A DNA stretch of 64,000 nt from Paragonimus westermani (GCA_008508345.1 QNGE01001002.1:71536-135535), one strand, 5' to 3'. Positions 40,801 through 48,413 are shown, counted from the first letter of the stretch. Numbers and translations are program-made. The notes: generated by a model from the sequence alone, not told the origin.

Positions 40801-43800
40801 GATTTCTGCGGGGGGTTCTCAAGGGTCAGTGCTAGGTCCCCCATTGTTTCTTATTCATATCAACGACTTTCCGGATACCACTTCCAACAACACCTTTCTA
40901 TACGCCGATGACCTGAACATCCGGAATTTCACTGACCCCAGTGAACTACAGATTGGTCTTGACCTGATAAAACGCTGGTTGGACGATTGGAGTTTCTCAC
41001 TAAATGACTAAGCGCCCATACATCGGCCGAGAGGACCCTGGAAATGCCTCCGTGATTCCTAGTACGTTCGGCAGAGTGCGCATCGCAGAAATCGATCTGA
41101 AGAAAGATCTGACCATCTGGTTGTCGTCAAACTTACTTTGCACGTATCACCACCAGATGGCGGCAAAAAGGGGTTTGCCATTTTTAGGATGACAAGGCGC
41201 ACTTTCCCGCACAGACGAAAAATCGCTTTGAACACTTTGCGGGGTTTGTATAAGACCGCTTATTGAGTATGCTAATTACGTCGTATATACCGGCCTGAAG
41301 TAAAACGTACTCACTGTTGAGCGTGTCTAATGAGTGGTTACGAAATTACTCATGGGCTTGAAAATGTCGCGTACGAGCCTCAGCTTGAAATTCTTGGTTC
41401 GTATCCACTAGAATCTCTATGACTCCGCGGTGATTCAATTCTCACACATTTTCTCTTTATAGTGAGACTCGTAGCGGATGACAGCCGACCAGGGCAAAAC
41501 AGGAGGTCTTTCAAGCTCTGTCCTCGAACGTTCCCTAGGCAGAAACTATTTTCCTACGAGGTTATTAACCGTTGGAATAGCCTTCTTTCTGGGGTCTTTA
41601 GCAGCGCCTCTAGGAATCGCTTCAAGGTACGGCTTGATTCTTACTTATTTAAAATCACACTAAGCGAGTAATCCTAGTCTGTTCTTCTTATTTGTTGTAA
41701 TCTCCAAGAACTGCTGCCTGCCAGATTAGCAGACACCGAATACGGAAAAATGACCGAATTTGAGTGTCTTGGGCGTCTGCCTTGAATCTGTGTATCAGTT
41801 GCTGATTCGCAGTACGGATTCTTGCCAACTAAGTGCCACGGAAAAACATACTACTTCCTACAGGGGGTCTAACGAATGAGTTCATGGTGTCATATTAGAC
41901 GCCATTTCCCTCGACTTTACCAAGACGTTTAACAAGGTATCACATTACTCACTTCTACAGAGAACGGAGGTATACAACATCAGAGGTGATATTCACCGCT
42001 GGATCGCTTCGTTTCTTAATGACATAACCTTTCGTGGTACGGCCGGCTCTGATTTTTTCTCTTGCATTAGTATCAGCGGGTGTGCCACTAAGATCTGTCC
42101 TCGTTCCACCACCATTTATTAATTTATATCAATGCTTCATCGGAGGGGATGTCTAGTCACTCTTTTTGTACAGATGATCTGAAAGCCTGAAAATCTCATG
42201 ACCCCAACACTACAGGCTGAGCTCAATGCAGTTAGGCAATGGTCAGAGGAGCGGTATCTTCCCATCAACGACGATAAGTTTCCATACATACGTCTTGTTG
42301 GAGATTCGGGCAACGTCTTTGTAACATATTATACACAACCAAAAGCGCATGTTGCCGAAACCAATCCTCGTAAAAGCCTGGACACATGATTATTCTCCAA
42401 TTTGTCCTTCTTACTTCATCACCAAAATGCGGCCAAAAAATAATCGCTGTATTAAGCATGATGAAACGGACGTCGCCTCGAGCTGACAAGGTTCTTCACA
42501 CTTTGTGGGGTTTATGCCCGACCGTTGCTTGAATACGTTAACCCAGTTGTTTATTCTGGTATCAAGAACACAAATATGCTTGAGTGTGCGCAGCGAGTTG
42601 CGATAAAAAGTATAGTAGGTTTTCGGAAGGAAACCCTTGATCTTCACTCTCTGGGATGCCCGAAACTACGGGTTTGGATATCAACCTGTCCCCGCCTCTG
42701 AAGGGTTGGTAGAGAAACTCTTCACTCCCACAGATCCACCTGGGCCAAAAGGTCACGTCAAGAGTTCTTTAAAAGGGAATCCCACATACTTGTTAGACAA
42801 ATGATATTCCGCCATAGGACGGTTGCCCATTGGAATAGCCTTCCATCGGTTGTTGTTAAATATTTCAGGATGGATTTTCCGGTCGTTAGACAATTACTTG
42901 TCAAGTAGAAGTAGTATGTGGACGGAAAGGCCGCACTTCTCCTTATATCTTATTGCTTCTACACTATTTGGAGGGAGCGGTGCCACGCCAGCATTCCCAA
43001 GATTACATTTCAGAAAAAGTGACACATGTGTGAAGCCAGAGAAAGAATCGCACTGACCTGGGGAGCTTGGGCTATAGGCACCGCACCTGCGCGCCAATCA
43101 CGAAATCATTGGACCCCGCAAACGCTCCATGACCGTCCCAACAACAGAAGTAAGATTCACTGGCCGATGGCTGACTGACACCTTGCGACTGCTACCCTTA
43201 CACATGGAACAGACGGGTGCTCCTTTCCAGTCCACTGGATTCCAACTATGTTGGCAAGACAAAGTGCACATTCGACCTAATGGTTCTGCGAGCAAATATG
43301 CAAGTTCCTTCAATACTAGCGGATGCAAGCCACCTGAGTCAGGTGACTTCTGGAGGATGGTGTCCACCAGCCATTTTGCAACCTCCTCTTCCTTGATCTC
43401 CTTTGCGTTGAATATCAAAAACTCGCGAACGCATTGAGGAATCAGGCGTCTCAGCAGAGTAAACTGTAGCACAACGAGCCGCTAAGGCCACCACTTTCGC
43501 CTCTGAAGCTGATGCTTCTCCGATCTCTCCGACAAGTGTAGATATGCCCGTCCCTGCTCTCGTAGATCTCCGCAGGTAAGCACATAACCCATCTGAGGCT
43601 GTAATAGACTGAGTTCTCAGGCGATCCTCGTACACTGCCATACTTAATCTTCAATCGGTTACACTGTTTGTGAATGCTTCTGTAATGTTTGTATCTAGAC
43701 CCACGGATACAGCAAATACAGTTCCTCAAAACAGCCTCCGTACTGGGTGTGGTTAAGAGAATCAAAACCTTGGCTTCCGATCAAACCAAGGCGAGTATTG

Positions 43801-44348
43801 GCGACAAGGCACAGGAAACCGGGTTGGGCCATGAGCCACAGGTAATGCTTGAACGTGCCTGAAGCTTCATGCTCCATATAAAAATACCTGACACTGCAGA
43901 TCATTCACAGACAATGCTATGTACAGTACACAAACAAAAAGTACATACAAATCGAAAAGCGCAGCTTACCCACGCTGCTTCCACTACAACTGGTGAGCAT
44001 TCTTTTGGCTCTGAGTTTCGCGTCAGAAGGTATTTTCGGGTCATCTATCAGCGCCGGATAGGTCATCATGGAAATAACTTGGCGAAAGAATGTTATCGGT
44101 TTCTGACCAGTGGCGTGACAGTCCCCTATGTTGCACTTTACGATCTCACGGAACTTCTTGCACACACCCTGAAAAGATAAACAAACATGACAAAGCGGAA
44201 AAACCTGTGAAATTTCCTTCTCTAATAAGCAAGCTTTTTGGACAATTGGTCCCCTGACTGCATACTCGATATGTATGACATTTGGATTAATACTGTCTAG
44301 CGTTAACACGCCAGTCTCCCAACCGTTCACCGTCTCAACTCTTGCCAT
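4880..44348 (-). CDS. GPT: alanine aminotransferase, eight exons (C-terminal exon missing)
   Basis: Class I/II aminotransferase that moves the amino group between alanine and 2-oxoglutarate using pyridoxal phosphate (PLP), linking amino-acid and glucose metabolism. Exons in transcript order: 44348-44205, 44168-43970, 34369-34239, 27457-27341, 17996-17647, 16762-16654, 13522-13301, 4992-4880. Joined, they give about 461 codons; human ALT1 has 496. Visible landmarks are [15 protein letters not shown]-like CNIGD, the phosphate loop [29 protein letters not shown], the Schiff-base lysine in [14 protein letters not shown] and the substrate-binding arginine in GTYHFR. All key residues are present and no stop interrupts the model, so this looks like a working host gene. 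Introns after the first are 0.9-9.6 kb and packed with transposons. Cytosolic or mitochondrial location is not decided; no clear targeting peptide is seen at the chosen start. Confidence 0.93.
5525..5690 (-). mobile_element. hammerhead SINE copy, minus strand (decayed)
   Basis: On the minus strand a tRNA-like A box (GTGGCACAGTGGTCAACATG) is followed by a weak B box and then a worn hammerhead core, CTGGCGAG...AGTGAATCTCGG. The tail with a T run and TCGAAGGGG matches the copy at 16.2 kb. It lies in intron 7, in the gene's sense direction. Catalytic bases are altered (CTGATGAG to CTGGCGAG, GAAA to GAAT), so it should be inactive. Confidence 0.65.
6620..6830 (+). mobile_element. tRNA-derived SINE with hammerhead remnant, divergent subtype
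   Basis: TGGTCTAGTGG at 6639-6649 fits the RNA polymerase III A-box pattern exactly. About 45 bases on, a B-box-like stretch (TTTAACATCTC) follows GGCTG. Further on lies a decayed core ending TTCGAAACAGCC. GGCTG before the presumed cleavage triplet pairs with CAGCC after GAAA, as stem III of a hammerhead would. The CTGATGAG half is worn (CATGGGAC). It lies in intron 7, antisense to the gene. Confidence 0.5.
6831..11414. other. intron 7, no gene or repeat identified
   Basis: Anonymous AT-rich intronic sequence. Open frames up to about 120 codons occur on both strands but none resembles a known protein. Confidence 0.5.
11415..12545 (-). mobile_element. Penelope-like element fragment (RT end plus GIY-YIG)
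   Basis: Minus strand. An open frame of 215 codons (12545-11898) ends with [15 protein letters not shown] and [14 protein letters not shown], the pattern seen after the reverse transcriptase thumb in Penelope-like elements. Downstream, in shifted frames, come [19 protein letters not shown] (11655-11713), [14 protein letters not shown] and [15 protein letters not shown] (11416-11461). These are the ordered landmarks of the linked GIY-YIG endonuclease. Frameshifts make it a dead copy. The upstream RT palm was not recognised, so it is 5'-truncated or too decayed. The first half of the 215-codon frame is not recognised. Confidence 0.72.
13301..13522 (-). CDS. GPT: GPT exon 7 (74 codons)
   Basis: Runs from [20 protein letters not shown] to [18 protein letters not shown], then [11 protein letters not shown]. 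The acceptor is CAAATCAG and the donor GTAAGC, both phase 0. The segment aligns without gaps to the MVVNPP..EPSF and SCNPVQGAMYSFPRV blocks of vertebrate enzymes. Confidence 0.96.
13830..14740 (+). pseudogene. CR1/jockey-like LINE reverse transcriptase remnant
   Basis: Plus strand, several frames. In order: [13 protein letters not shown] (fingers), [16 protein letters not shown], a motif-A-like EVCYLDFKK followed in another frame by [11 protein letters not shown], then [18 protein letters not shown] and [11 protein letters not shown] near 14673-14706, which carries the Asp-Asp pair of the palm. The order is that of a LINE reverse transcriptase. Frameshifts near 14260 and 14600 inactivate it. 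Lies in intron 6 upstream of exon 7 in map order, antisense to the gene. Confidence 0.72.
15543..15670. mobile_element. 128-bp foldback element with 35-bp perfect inverted termini
   Basis: Bases 15543-15577 and 15636-15670 are perfect reverse complements. CTAT stands directly outside both ends (15539-15542 and 15671-15674), which could be a 4-bp target duplication. The centre contains a smaller stem (ATACCTC at 15592 with GAGGTAT at 15608). The only ambiguous base of the window, N at 15635, sits at the inner edge of the right arm. It could be a miniature DNA transposon, or a mis-joined read end; see findings. Confidence 0.6.
16211..16397 (+). mobile_element. hammerhead SINE copy at 16.2 kb
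   Basis: A-box-like TGACGCAGTGATCAACACGG at 16226-16245 and B-box-like GGTTCCAGTCC at about 16270. The hammerhead-like stretch CTGACGAA...CGAAAT spans 16305-16330. The 3' tail (GTCTATAGGAATGCGATAGCTG) is shared with the copy at 21.1 kb. Two core changes suggest it no longer cleaves. Lies in intron 6, antisense to the gene. Confidence 0.65.
16654..16762 (-). CDS. GPT: GPT exon 6 (37 codons)
   Basis: The first base completes the Glu of MGE, then [34 protein letters not shown]. The Arg of GFRGGY contacts the PLP phosphate in this family. The acceptor is AATTTCAG and the donor GTAAAC, with phase 0 at the end. The exon is too short to be called by ORF length alone; it was found by following the protein. 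Confidence 0.95.
17315..17500 (+). mobile_element. hammerhead SINE copy at 17.3 kb
   Basis: Contains an A-box-like stretch (ACAGCGATCAACACG), the B-box region GAGTTCAAATCC, and a worn core, TTGAACAG...GAGGAACTCAAG. CTTGAGTT before the presumed cleavage site and AACTCAAG after the core form an 8-bp perfect stem III. Fills much of the 884-bp intron 5. Core bases CTGATGAG are lost, so activity is unlikely. Confidence 0.62.
17647..17996 (-). CDS. GPT: GPT exon 5 (116 codons plus 2 nt, catalytic core)
   Basis: The largest exon, running from [13 protein letters not shown] to CSKGFMG and the first two bases of a Glu codon, with donor GTGAGT at 17646. It holds NPGNPTGQ (substrate carboxylate site), LLADEVYQ (Asp and Tyr that bind the PLP ring) and the Lys of CSKGF that forms the Schiff base. 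The acceptor is ATGTACAG at 17997. Upstream in-frame codons do not match the family and are intronic. Confidence 0.96.
19060..19182 (-). repeat. Penelope-like 3' region fragment
   Basis: On the minus strand this matches the sequence just after the endonuclease stop codon of the element at 25.2 kb (ATTCGGATTAGCCTGTCACA region) and the copy at 60.1 kb. The shared stretch starts at GTCTGTCACAGTGACCGAA and runs about 110 bases with substitutions. Only the 3' untranslated part remains. Confidence 0.62.
21056..21282 (+). mobile_element. hammerhead SINE copy at 21.1 kb (best core)
   Basis: A tRNA-like head (GGGGCAATGGTCAACAC) leads to a full hammerhead core at 21189-21214: CTGATGAG, TTCT, AACA loop, AGAG, CGAAAC. 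Stem II pairs GTTCT with AGAGC (five pairs including one G-U). Upstream CAGTA offers a GUA cleavage triplet whose CAGU pairs with ACUG after GAAA. The tail GTCTACGAGAATGTGACAGC matches the copy at 16.2 kb. Lies in intron 4, antisense to the gene. Confidence 0.72.
21189..21214 (+). ncRNA. hammerhead ribozyme core, intact consensus
   Basis: All conserved core bases of a hammerhead are present: CUGAUGA, a five-pair stem II closed by an AACA tetraloop, and GAAA. The hammerhead is a small self-cleaving RNA. Stem III is only four pairs and stem I is weak here, so cleavage is possible but not assured. Confidence 0.6.
22192..22355 (-). mobile_element. hammerhead SINE copy at 22.3 kb, minus strand
   Basis: Minus strand. 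The head carries TTAGTGGTCAACACGGTTG. The core is worn (TTGATGAC...) but GTGCGAAACTCGAGTC is intact, followed by the family tail GTCTACGTGAATACGAAGC. Oriented with the gene in intron 4. Confidence 0.6.
22356..23104 (+). other. intron segment with a 130-codon open frame, not recognised
   Basis: An open frame at 22573-22965 starts [18 protein letters not shown]. Lys-rich, no known domain, no repeats seen. Probably chance in AT-rich intron. Confidence 0.2.
23105..23281 (+). mobile_element. hammerhead SINE copy at 23.2 kb
   Basis: CTGATGAG at 23186-23193 and GGAAAC at 23206-23211 frame an AACA loop. Upstream CCGGAGTTC and downstream AACTCGG offer a five-pair stem III (GAGUU with AACUC). Stem II has two mismatches (G-G) and is probably unstable. 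ATCCC and GGGAT between cleavage site and core could form part of stem I. The tail is shared with other copies. Intron 4, antisense to the gene. Confidence 0.65.
24763..25193 (+). pseudogene. Penelope-like GIY-YIG endonuclease fragment
   Basis: Open to the stop at 25191-25193. Order of landmarks: a Cys-rich [76 protein letters not shown] and LHLPWP. This is the linked endonuclease of Penelope-like elements, which nicks target DNA for priming. The Arg and His of RVREH and the Glu of PETIAI are kept. The protein N-terminal to about 24763 derives from the inverted repeat, not from RT, so the copy is truncated. Confidence 0.8.
25799..25830 (+). repeat. (AC)16 microsatellite
   Basis: An uninterrupted run of AC dinucleotides just downstream of the Penelope-like 3' region. 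Confidence 0.97.
27341..27457 (-). CDS. GPT: GPT exon 4 (39 codons)
   Basis: Reads [20 protein letters not shown], then [27 protein letters not shown] is an aminotransferase signature near the cofactor ring. The acceptor is TTTTCCAG and the donor GTCAGT; both borders are phase 0. It sits alone between two large introns (6.8 kb and 9.3 kb). Confidence 0.92.
27458..31119. other. intron 3 part, no gene or repeat identified
   Basis: Begins at the acceptor side of exon 4. Short open frames only; none resembles a protein family. Confidence 0.45.
31120..31470 (+). repeat. LTR-like segment with TATA box and poly(A) signal
   Basis: On the plus strand CCTATAAATACAG (about 31225) is followed about 50 bases on by AATAAA (31278) and T-rich sequence. 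The block ends GGGGGTCGTAACA at about 31470, exactly where LINE coding sequence on the other strand resumes. A 9-bp inverted pair (GAACTCGAA / TTCGAGTTC) lies upstream. The layout suggests a solo LTR of a gypsy-type element inserted into the LINE. No partner LTR, primer site or clear target duplication was seen. Confidence 0.4.
31480..33060 (-). pseudogene. LINE endonuclease ('craniofacial development protein 2'-like) and RT start
   Basis: Minus strand, frames shifting. In order: [11 protein letters not shown] (33006 down), [46 protein letters not shown] (catalytic Asp and Asn of the exonuclease-endonuclease-phosphatase fold), [32 protein letters not shown]. Then comes a linker (LEARRS-like stretch, [15 protein letters not shown]) and the start of RT ([20 protein letters not shown]). 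The element nicks DNA for target-primed reverse transcription. Many stops and shifts show decay. It lies in intron 3 in the gene's sense direction and is cut at 31480 by the LTR-like block. Confidence 0.78.
33061..34238. other. intron 3 part next to exon 3, no gene identified
   Basis: May contain the decayed 5' end of the LINE on the minus strand (open frame 33608-33348), but no motif is decisive. Confidence 0.35.
34239..34369 (-). CDS. GPT: GPT exon 3 (43 codons)
   Basis: The acceptor CCATTCAG is followed by GT, which completes the split Gly from exon 2, then [18 protein letters not shown] and ERRDG. The PLP-phosphate loop [11 protein letters not shown] closes the exon. The donor is GTTGGT, a weaker match than usual, but phase 0 fits exon 4. 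Human ALT1 has YSVSSGIQLIREDVARYIE here. Confidence 0.92.
34370..37827. other. intron 2 part, no gene identified
   Basis: AT-rich sequence without recognisable coding motifs. At 37050-37200 the minus strand has weak tRNA-like boxes, listed as rejected. Confidence 0.45.
37828..37975 (-). repeat. CR1-like LINE ORF1 fragment, minus strand
   Basis: Reads [17 protein letters not shown], then [16 protein letters not shown]. This is the same segment as VTPETCDCKCVAPSPLS...KIEGFQRTLSEM in the plus-strand LINE at 45.05-45.17 kb. A truncated, inverted piece in intron 2. Confidence 0.7.
38330..38870 (+). pseudogene. CR1-like LINE endonuclease/RT remnant
   Basis: [19 protein letters not shown] resembles the GDFN catalytic block of LINE endonucleases. 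[18 protein letters not shown] and CSDHTILL follow as the endonuclease C-terminus. Soon after, [12 protein letters not shown] resembles the RT block YRSISLTSIPCKV of the LINE at 47.8 kb. The linker between them is deleted. Non-functional. Confidence 0.65.
38890..39080. other. local CpG-rich patch
   Basis: CpG is far denser than in the surrounding intron (for example TGCGCGCCAAGCGCGACAC and CTCGCGCGCTTGACGG). It lies between two LINE remnants. It may be the 5' promoter region of a LINE; no proof. Confidence 0.3.
39965..41780 (+). mobile_element. CR1-like LINE with large internal deletion (copy C)
   Basis: The 5' part (39965-40762) matches the ORF1 region of the LINE at 44.8-45.6 kb, including a Cys-rich, PHD-like block ([12 protein letters not shown]...[11 protein letters not shown]). 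At 40763 it jumps directly to the RT palm, so the ORF2 start, endonuclease and RT fingers are gone. The 3' part (40763-41656) appears identical to 48583-49476. It ends in 3' untranslated sequence (CTGCTGCCTGCCAG at about 41711). In intron 2, antisense to the gene. Confidence 0.75.
40763..41656 (+). repeat. 894-bp duplicated LINE segment, first copy
   Basis: Line-by-line reading finds no difference from 48583-49476 (constant offset 7820). It encodes [18 protein letters not shown] and [10 protein letters not shown] (RT palm with the YADD pair), then a stop after SFSLND, then the C-terminal [17 protein letters not shown] block in another frame. Confidence 0.92.
41860..42860 (+). pseudogene. CR1-like LINE reverse transcriptase remnant (copy F)
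   Basis: Frames shift but the order is clear: [20 protein letters not shown] (motif A), [15 protein letters not shown], a worn YADD region, [19 protein letters not shown], then a thumb-like [10 protein letters not shown]. More diverged from copies B and C than these are from each other. Intron 2, antisense to the gene. Confidence 0.7.
43098..43900 (-). pseudogene. CR1-like LINE linker and RT fingers (copy E)
   Basis: Minus strand. [20 protein letters not shown] (linker), then [51 protein letters not shown] and [19 protein letters not shown] are the standard finger blocks of a LINE RT. The palm is absent. It begins about 70 bases inside intron 2 from exon 2, in the gene's sense direction. Confidence 0.78.
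43970..44168 (-). CDS. GPT: GPT exon 2 (66 codons plus 1 nt)
   Basis: Encodes [16 protein letters not shown] and then [11 protein letters not shown] and [10 protein letters not shown], all characteristic of alanine aminotransferases. It ends ...SSV plus the first base of a Gly codon, followed by GTAAGC at 43969. The split Gly is completed by exon 3. Confidence 0.92.
44169..44204 (-). other. GPT: 36-nt micro-intron (intron 1)
   Basis: The bases begin GTTTTTCCG and end TATCTTTTCAG on the minus strand. The stretch is a multiple of three without a stop, so the frame reads through it as 12 extra residues. The family protein is contiguous across it (...EISQ then GVCKKF... matches LRQGVKKPF in human ALT1). 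An insertion of exactly 12 residues with perfect splice borders is best read as a tiny intron, a known trait of flatworm 5' introns. Confidence 0.85.
44205..44348 (-). CDS. GPT: GPT exon 1 (start codon, 48 codons)
   Basis: Starts at ATG 44348-44346 ([13 protein letters not shown]) and ends with EKEISQ in phase 0 before a GT donor at 44204. It encodes the N-terminal arm including [10 protein letters not shown] and [10 protein letters not shown], which match the family start. The frame stays open 50 codons upstream, but those residues do not resemble the family, so the chosen Met is the best start. An upstream untranslated exon is possible. Confidence 0.9.
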
Positions 44349-44774
44349 TCGAAAGAACAATGACCTTACGGAGTATATGAACTGCACTTTTTCAAACGAG
44401 TTAAACAAAATCCGAGAAAAAAAGTAATATAAGTATATGGGGCAACTTCCGAGACACAGAATACCGGTAACCATGCTTTCACTGACGGATCGATTCACAT
44501 TAGGGGACTTACGACCTGATTACGAATAACTCCCGCAGTAACTCGAAATTTGGTATAAATTTTCTCCCCGTCACCGTTTATATTTCTGTCCTGTTGGTAT
44601 CATGTGTATCAAAAATTGCACGACAATTGAATTCGTTATTGAATAACATCACAATTCCTTATTTATTGAATTATTCGCACTACGTAGTATCCGTTTCCTT
44701 TTTCCGTTTTGTCGTGTCTGTTTCGCTTTTCTGATTCACTGGGGGCTAATCTATATTACATATTGCTCATCCCT
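44349..44774 (-). promoter_or_regulatory. GPT: 5' flank of the transaminase gene (position only)
   Basis: About 430 bases separate the start codon from the LINE at 44775. The stretch is AT-rich with pyrimidine runs on the plus strand. No certain promoter element is identified; a 5' untranslated exon may lie here. Confidence 0.3.
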
Positions 44775-44829
44775 GTCGACAGGTATCCGTATTAGGCCTA
44801 GCAGTGCTGGGATTCAGCAGACACTGTTT

Positions 44830-45253
44830 GTGGCGGCAAGCGTCTCTGGCAGGTATGGGTGTCACATATTCGTACAAAACGGCATGCATAGCCAACGGTG
44901 TCGGAAGTGGTATCGTTTCAAGTGCAATGGTCCCAACGAACACCAGCACGAACAGTTAACTTCTTCATCTCTCGATTATATCTGCGAGTTGCAGGTTTGG
45001 AGAAAGCCAAAGCATCTCTCCGCTGCTGACTGTTCTCAGATGCACCATGACAAGTGGTGTGACGCCGGAAACTTGCGACTGTAAATGCGTGGCTCCTAGC
45101 CCTCTATCTCCTTTTATTCCTTCTATGGGGAATAAGATAGAAGGGTTCCAACGGACCCTGTCCGAAATGAAGCTGGAACTAAAGTATCTGAATGAGTGCA
45201 TAATACTTGCCCTCTCTGGTGTTGCAATCACAAAGAAGGCAGTTGCCATCTGA
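44830..45253 (+). pseudogene. LINE ORF1 with PHD-like zinc finger
   Basis: YGCHIFVQNGMHSQRCRKWY and RFKCNGPNEHQHEQL..YICEL follow the C..C..KW..KC..C pattern of CR1 ORF1 zinc fingers, with some Cys lost. A second frame gives TPETCDCKCVAPSPLSPFIP and KIEGFQRTLSEMKLELKYL, probably coiled. ORF1 proteins bind the element RNA. A frameshift near 45045 splits it. Confidence 0.6.
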
Positions 45254-45899
45254 ACCGCACACAGAGAGGAAGCGTTCGCCAAAATGACAGAGATGGCTCT
45301 CAGAAAGAGAAGAGTTGTTTCATGGAGCTGCTTTTTCATAACTACTTCTCTAGCCGGGCTAGCTAAATCAGTCCTAGCGACTTCCTTCTTCCCGGACGTC
45401 ACAAACCTGGTACTCTGGAATAGGCCGCATGCCGAGACAATCAAAAGAGCCACTGGGCCCTTTGTCAACCTCGCCAGCCATGCCCAACCCCGAGGCCTTG
45501 GTGGGGAAAACAGGGGGCTTTGAAGTCTGCCAACGGCTATCTATGAGGCGTGCCTTTTGACCGCTGCCGACAAGAGAGGGCGAGACGCGAACGGCGGACT
45601 AAGACTTAGTCACGCATCATGGCAGACCAGAAACTAAAACGGGTGACGAGAGTCGTGGTTTCTGCTTCAGAAGCGCCATGTAGGGGAGCTGACGTACACA
45701 CAGGCGGTGATGTAGCGCACACAGCATCGAAGGAGGGCCACCAGAACAACTCATAATAACAGACCTAACCTCCTCAACTCTAAGCCTTTTTTCCCAAGCT
45801 CTTCTTTGTACACTCCTTTCTCTTTCCTTGCGAAATCCAACCTTGAAATAACCTTCAAGTGCATGTATGCGAACTGTTTGAGTCTGTTCAATGAATAAA

Positions 45900-46520
45900 C
45901 AGAAATCAGGCACTCAACTCATGACACCCAACCCCACGTGTTTGCTTTCATGGTAACATCACAGGTGACATCAGTAACAGTGATCTGAATGTCCCGGGGT
46001 ATTCAGTTTACCGGGCTGACTCCACCCGAGGGAGAAAGGGAGGTTCTGAGATTTTCCTCCAGCAGTGCCTGTCGGCGCCCACGGTTTTCAGTAGCTTCCA
46101 GTTTTCTGATAATATGTGATACCCTGTGTCTTCGACAACAATTGTGTAACCAAGACTCACTCCTAGTGGGGGTTATTTGTCGTTCTCCTTCATCAGACTT
46201 CCCAGACGACGACACCCTTCTGGTAAGCCTGAAAAACTTCCTAGGCCTACAACGCTTTACTCATTTGCTTATTATGGGTGATTTTATTACACCCAAGATA
46301 AACTGGGCATCAGTTTCTCACCAGGACTGTGAAAGCGGATTCTCGACTCCCTTATCAAGGCTGATACGTCGAAAGGCGTGGTCACAGCACGTCACTGCCC
46401 CGACGCGGGACCGTTTTGGTCAGATTCCCTCTCTGCTCGACTTAGTTAGCACTAATGAGAGTCACCTGGTAGGCAGAGTGATCAGCAGGCCGCCATTTGG
46501 ACACAGTGTTAGCGTTTGAT
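45900..46520 (+). pseudogene. LINE ORF2 endonuclease domain
   Basis: SDLNVPGYSVYRADSTRGRK in one frame continues in another as DTLCLRQQLCNQDSLLVGVI, CRSPSSDFPDDDTLL, FTHLLIMGDFITPKINWAS, IPSLLDLVSTNESHLVGRV and GHSVSV. The catalytic GDFN reads GDFI and the final SDH reads SVS, so two active-site residues are lost. Confidence 0.78.
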
Positions 46521-47379
46521 CTTTTCTGTCACTGGTTACAACAACCAGCAAAATAGTCCACCGTTCGAAACTTTAATCAGGCATATCTTAACGGCCTGAG
46601 AACCTAGCTAGGTTCACCTCTTCTTGACTTGGACTCCGTGGACCAGAACTACCACACCTTTCGTGGCGCAAGTCAGAAAGCAAACGACTTATTTATACTG
46701 CGCAAACTGTGCATTTCCTTTAATCGGCCACCCATTCCACGCAGGATACGTCGTCTTCTCGACAACCGCTCCCAATTATTCGCAAAGCATAAGCTTACAG
46801 GAAACTCAAAGGACCTAAGCGCGTTCCACATTGTCCGAAAGAGTTGTAGGCGGAAAATCCGCAAACACACCAAACTCATACAAGAGAAGATGATAATAAT
46901 GGTATATATTTCTCGACGCATTTGTGAGAAACACACTCAGGAGAGCGCGATCAACGCAGTGATTTTCAGCATATACATAATTGAACACCAAATTTGATAA
47001 TTGTACAACGAGTCAGCTATGTGAGTAGAGCCACAAAATAGACAAAAATAGACATTTTATGGAGGGACAATTCAAGTCTAGGCAGGAAACTTCGAGCTTC
47101 ATGGTTCTCAGAAGATAGTGCTTGGGGTCCGCACGATTCGATAAAATAATTGATTCGTTACATCAATTTGGACTCCACAAGGTGATCGCTGGCCTGATGC
47201 TCAAGGTCGTGCCAAAAACGGTGTTCGGAGGATGAAGAGGGTGTATTGGCGAAGAATTTGCCCATTATTCCATGTAGATAGTTCCGAAAAAAGTGTAGAA
47301 AATTTTTTCATGATGTGGGCGAGGTGGGAACGCATATACTTTCGCGAGGAATGCATGGACCTCTCGACCGGATGTCAAT

Positions 47380-48413
47380 CTTCGCTCAGAGTCCGCGGGA
47401 ACAAAAACTTCTTATTTAAGCATATGCGACGACTAAGAAAGAACAAACCTTCCGCCTTTTCTTTACGACTGCCCAACGGGGAGACTTCATCTGACTCCCC
47501 AACTGTGGCCAAGTTATTTAAGGAGTACTACTCGGCAGTCTACAACATCGCACCGACGAAGTGGAATCCTGTCCAAACGCTGCAGACTTTCAGGCAACCA
47601 CTCGTTACCGCTGAGTTTTCTGTGTCTGATAACGAAGATTGTTATTCGAGGTTGATTCGTACAGTGCAACGGGTGCTGACAAGATCCATCCCAGAATTCT
47701 CGAAAAAGCAGCTGCTAGTCTAGTAGAACCCCTGTATAAGCTGTAAAAACAGACATCGTGAACTGGCACTCTCCCTAGTGCATGGAAAGGGGTGAAGGTC
47801 ACACCTATAATCAAATCAGGCGACAGCCACTTTCCGGCCATTTACCGGTCAATCAGCCTTACTAGCATTCCGTGCAAGGTAATGGAGCGACATCCTCAGT
47901 CACTTCTCATCAAATAACCTTCTCTATTCCACCCAGCATGGTGTCCTTCCTAATCCGTCATGCATAACAAACATCCTTACTTTTATGGATAGTTTAACGG
48001 AGGCCAAATACAACGGTCCCATCTCGGGTGTTATCCTCCCCGATTTCGCGAAGGCTTTTGACCATGTCTCACGAAGCCCCCTGTAACACAGACCGAAAGC
48101 CTATGGTATTCAAGGAGAGGTTCTTTGCTGAATAGCCTCTTCTATTTATAATAGAAATTTTAGGGTAAACACCGGTCCAGACCTTTCGTCTCCCTCTTGC
48201 AGTTTTGCAGGGGTTTACCAAGGTCCCCCTTTGTTTCTTATTCATACCAACGCCCGTCCAGGGGGATAGTTCCAGCATTACCCTCCTACACTTTGACGAT
48301 CCAAACATATGGAATGCCACTGATCTCAATACGCTATAGAATGGTCTTGATGCGATGACGCGTTAGTCGGACGATTTGAGTTTCTCACTAAATGACTAAG
48401 CGCCCATACATCG
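47380..48413 (+). pseudogene. LINE ORF2 linker and reverse transcriptase (copy A)
   Basis: FKHMRRLRKNKPSAFSLRLP, then NGETSSDSPTVAKLFKEYYS (linker), SAWKGVKVTPIIKSGDSHFP, YRSISLTSIPCKVMER, GVILPDFAKAFDHVS (motif A with Asp), a worn [12 protein letters not shown]. It ends SFSLND plus a stop, the same broken stretch as copies B and C, and stops at 48413. Confidence 0.78.

Larger units (their letters stand above)
44775..48413 (+). mobile_element. CR1-like LINE, near full length but decayed (copy A)
   Basis: Contains, in order, an ORF1 with a Cys-rich PHD-like block, an endonuclease, a linker and a reverse transcriptase, all plus strand. It ends abruptly at 48413 inside ORF2, joined to a second, 5'-truncated copy. 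Several frameshifts and stops mean it cannot encode full proteins. It lies just upstream of the transaminase gene, divergent from it. Confidence 0.82.
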
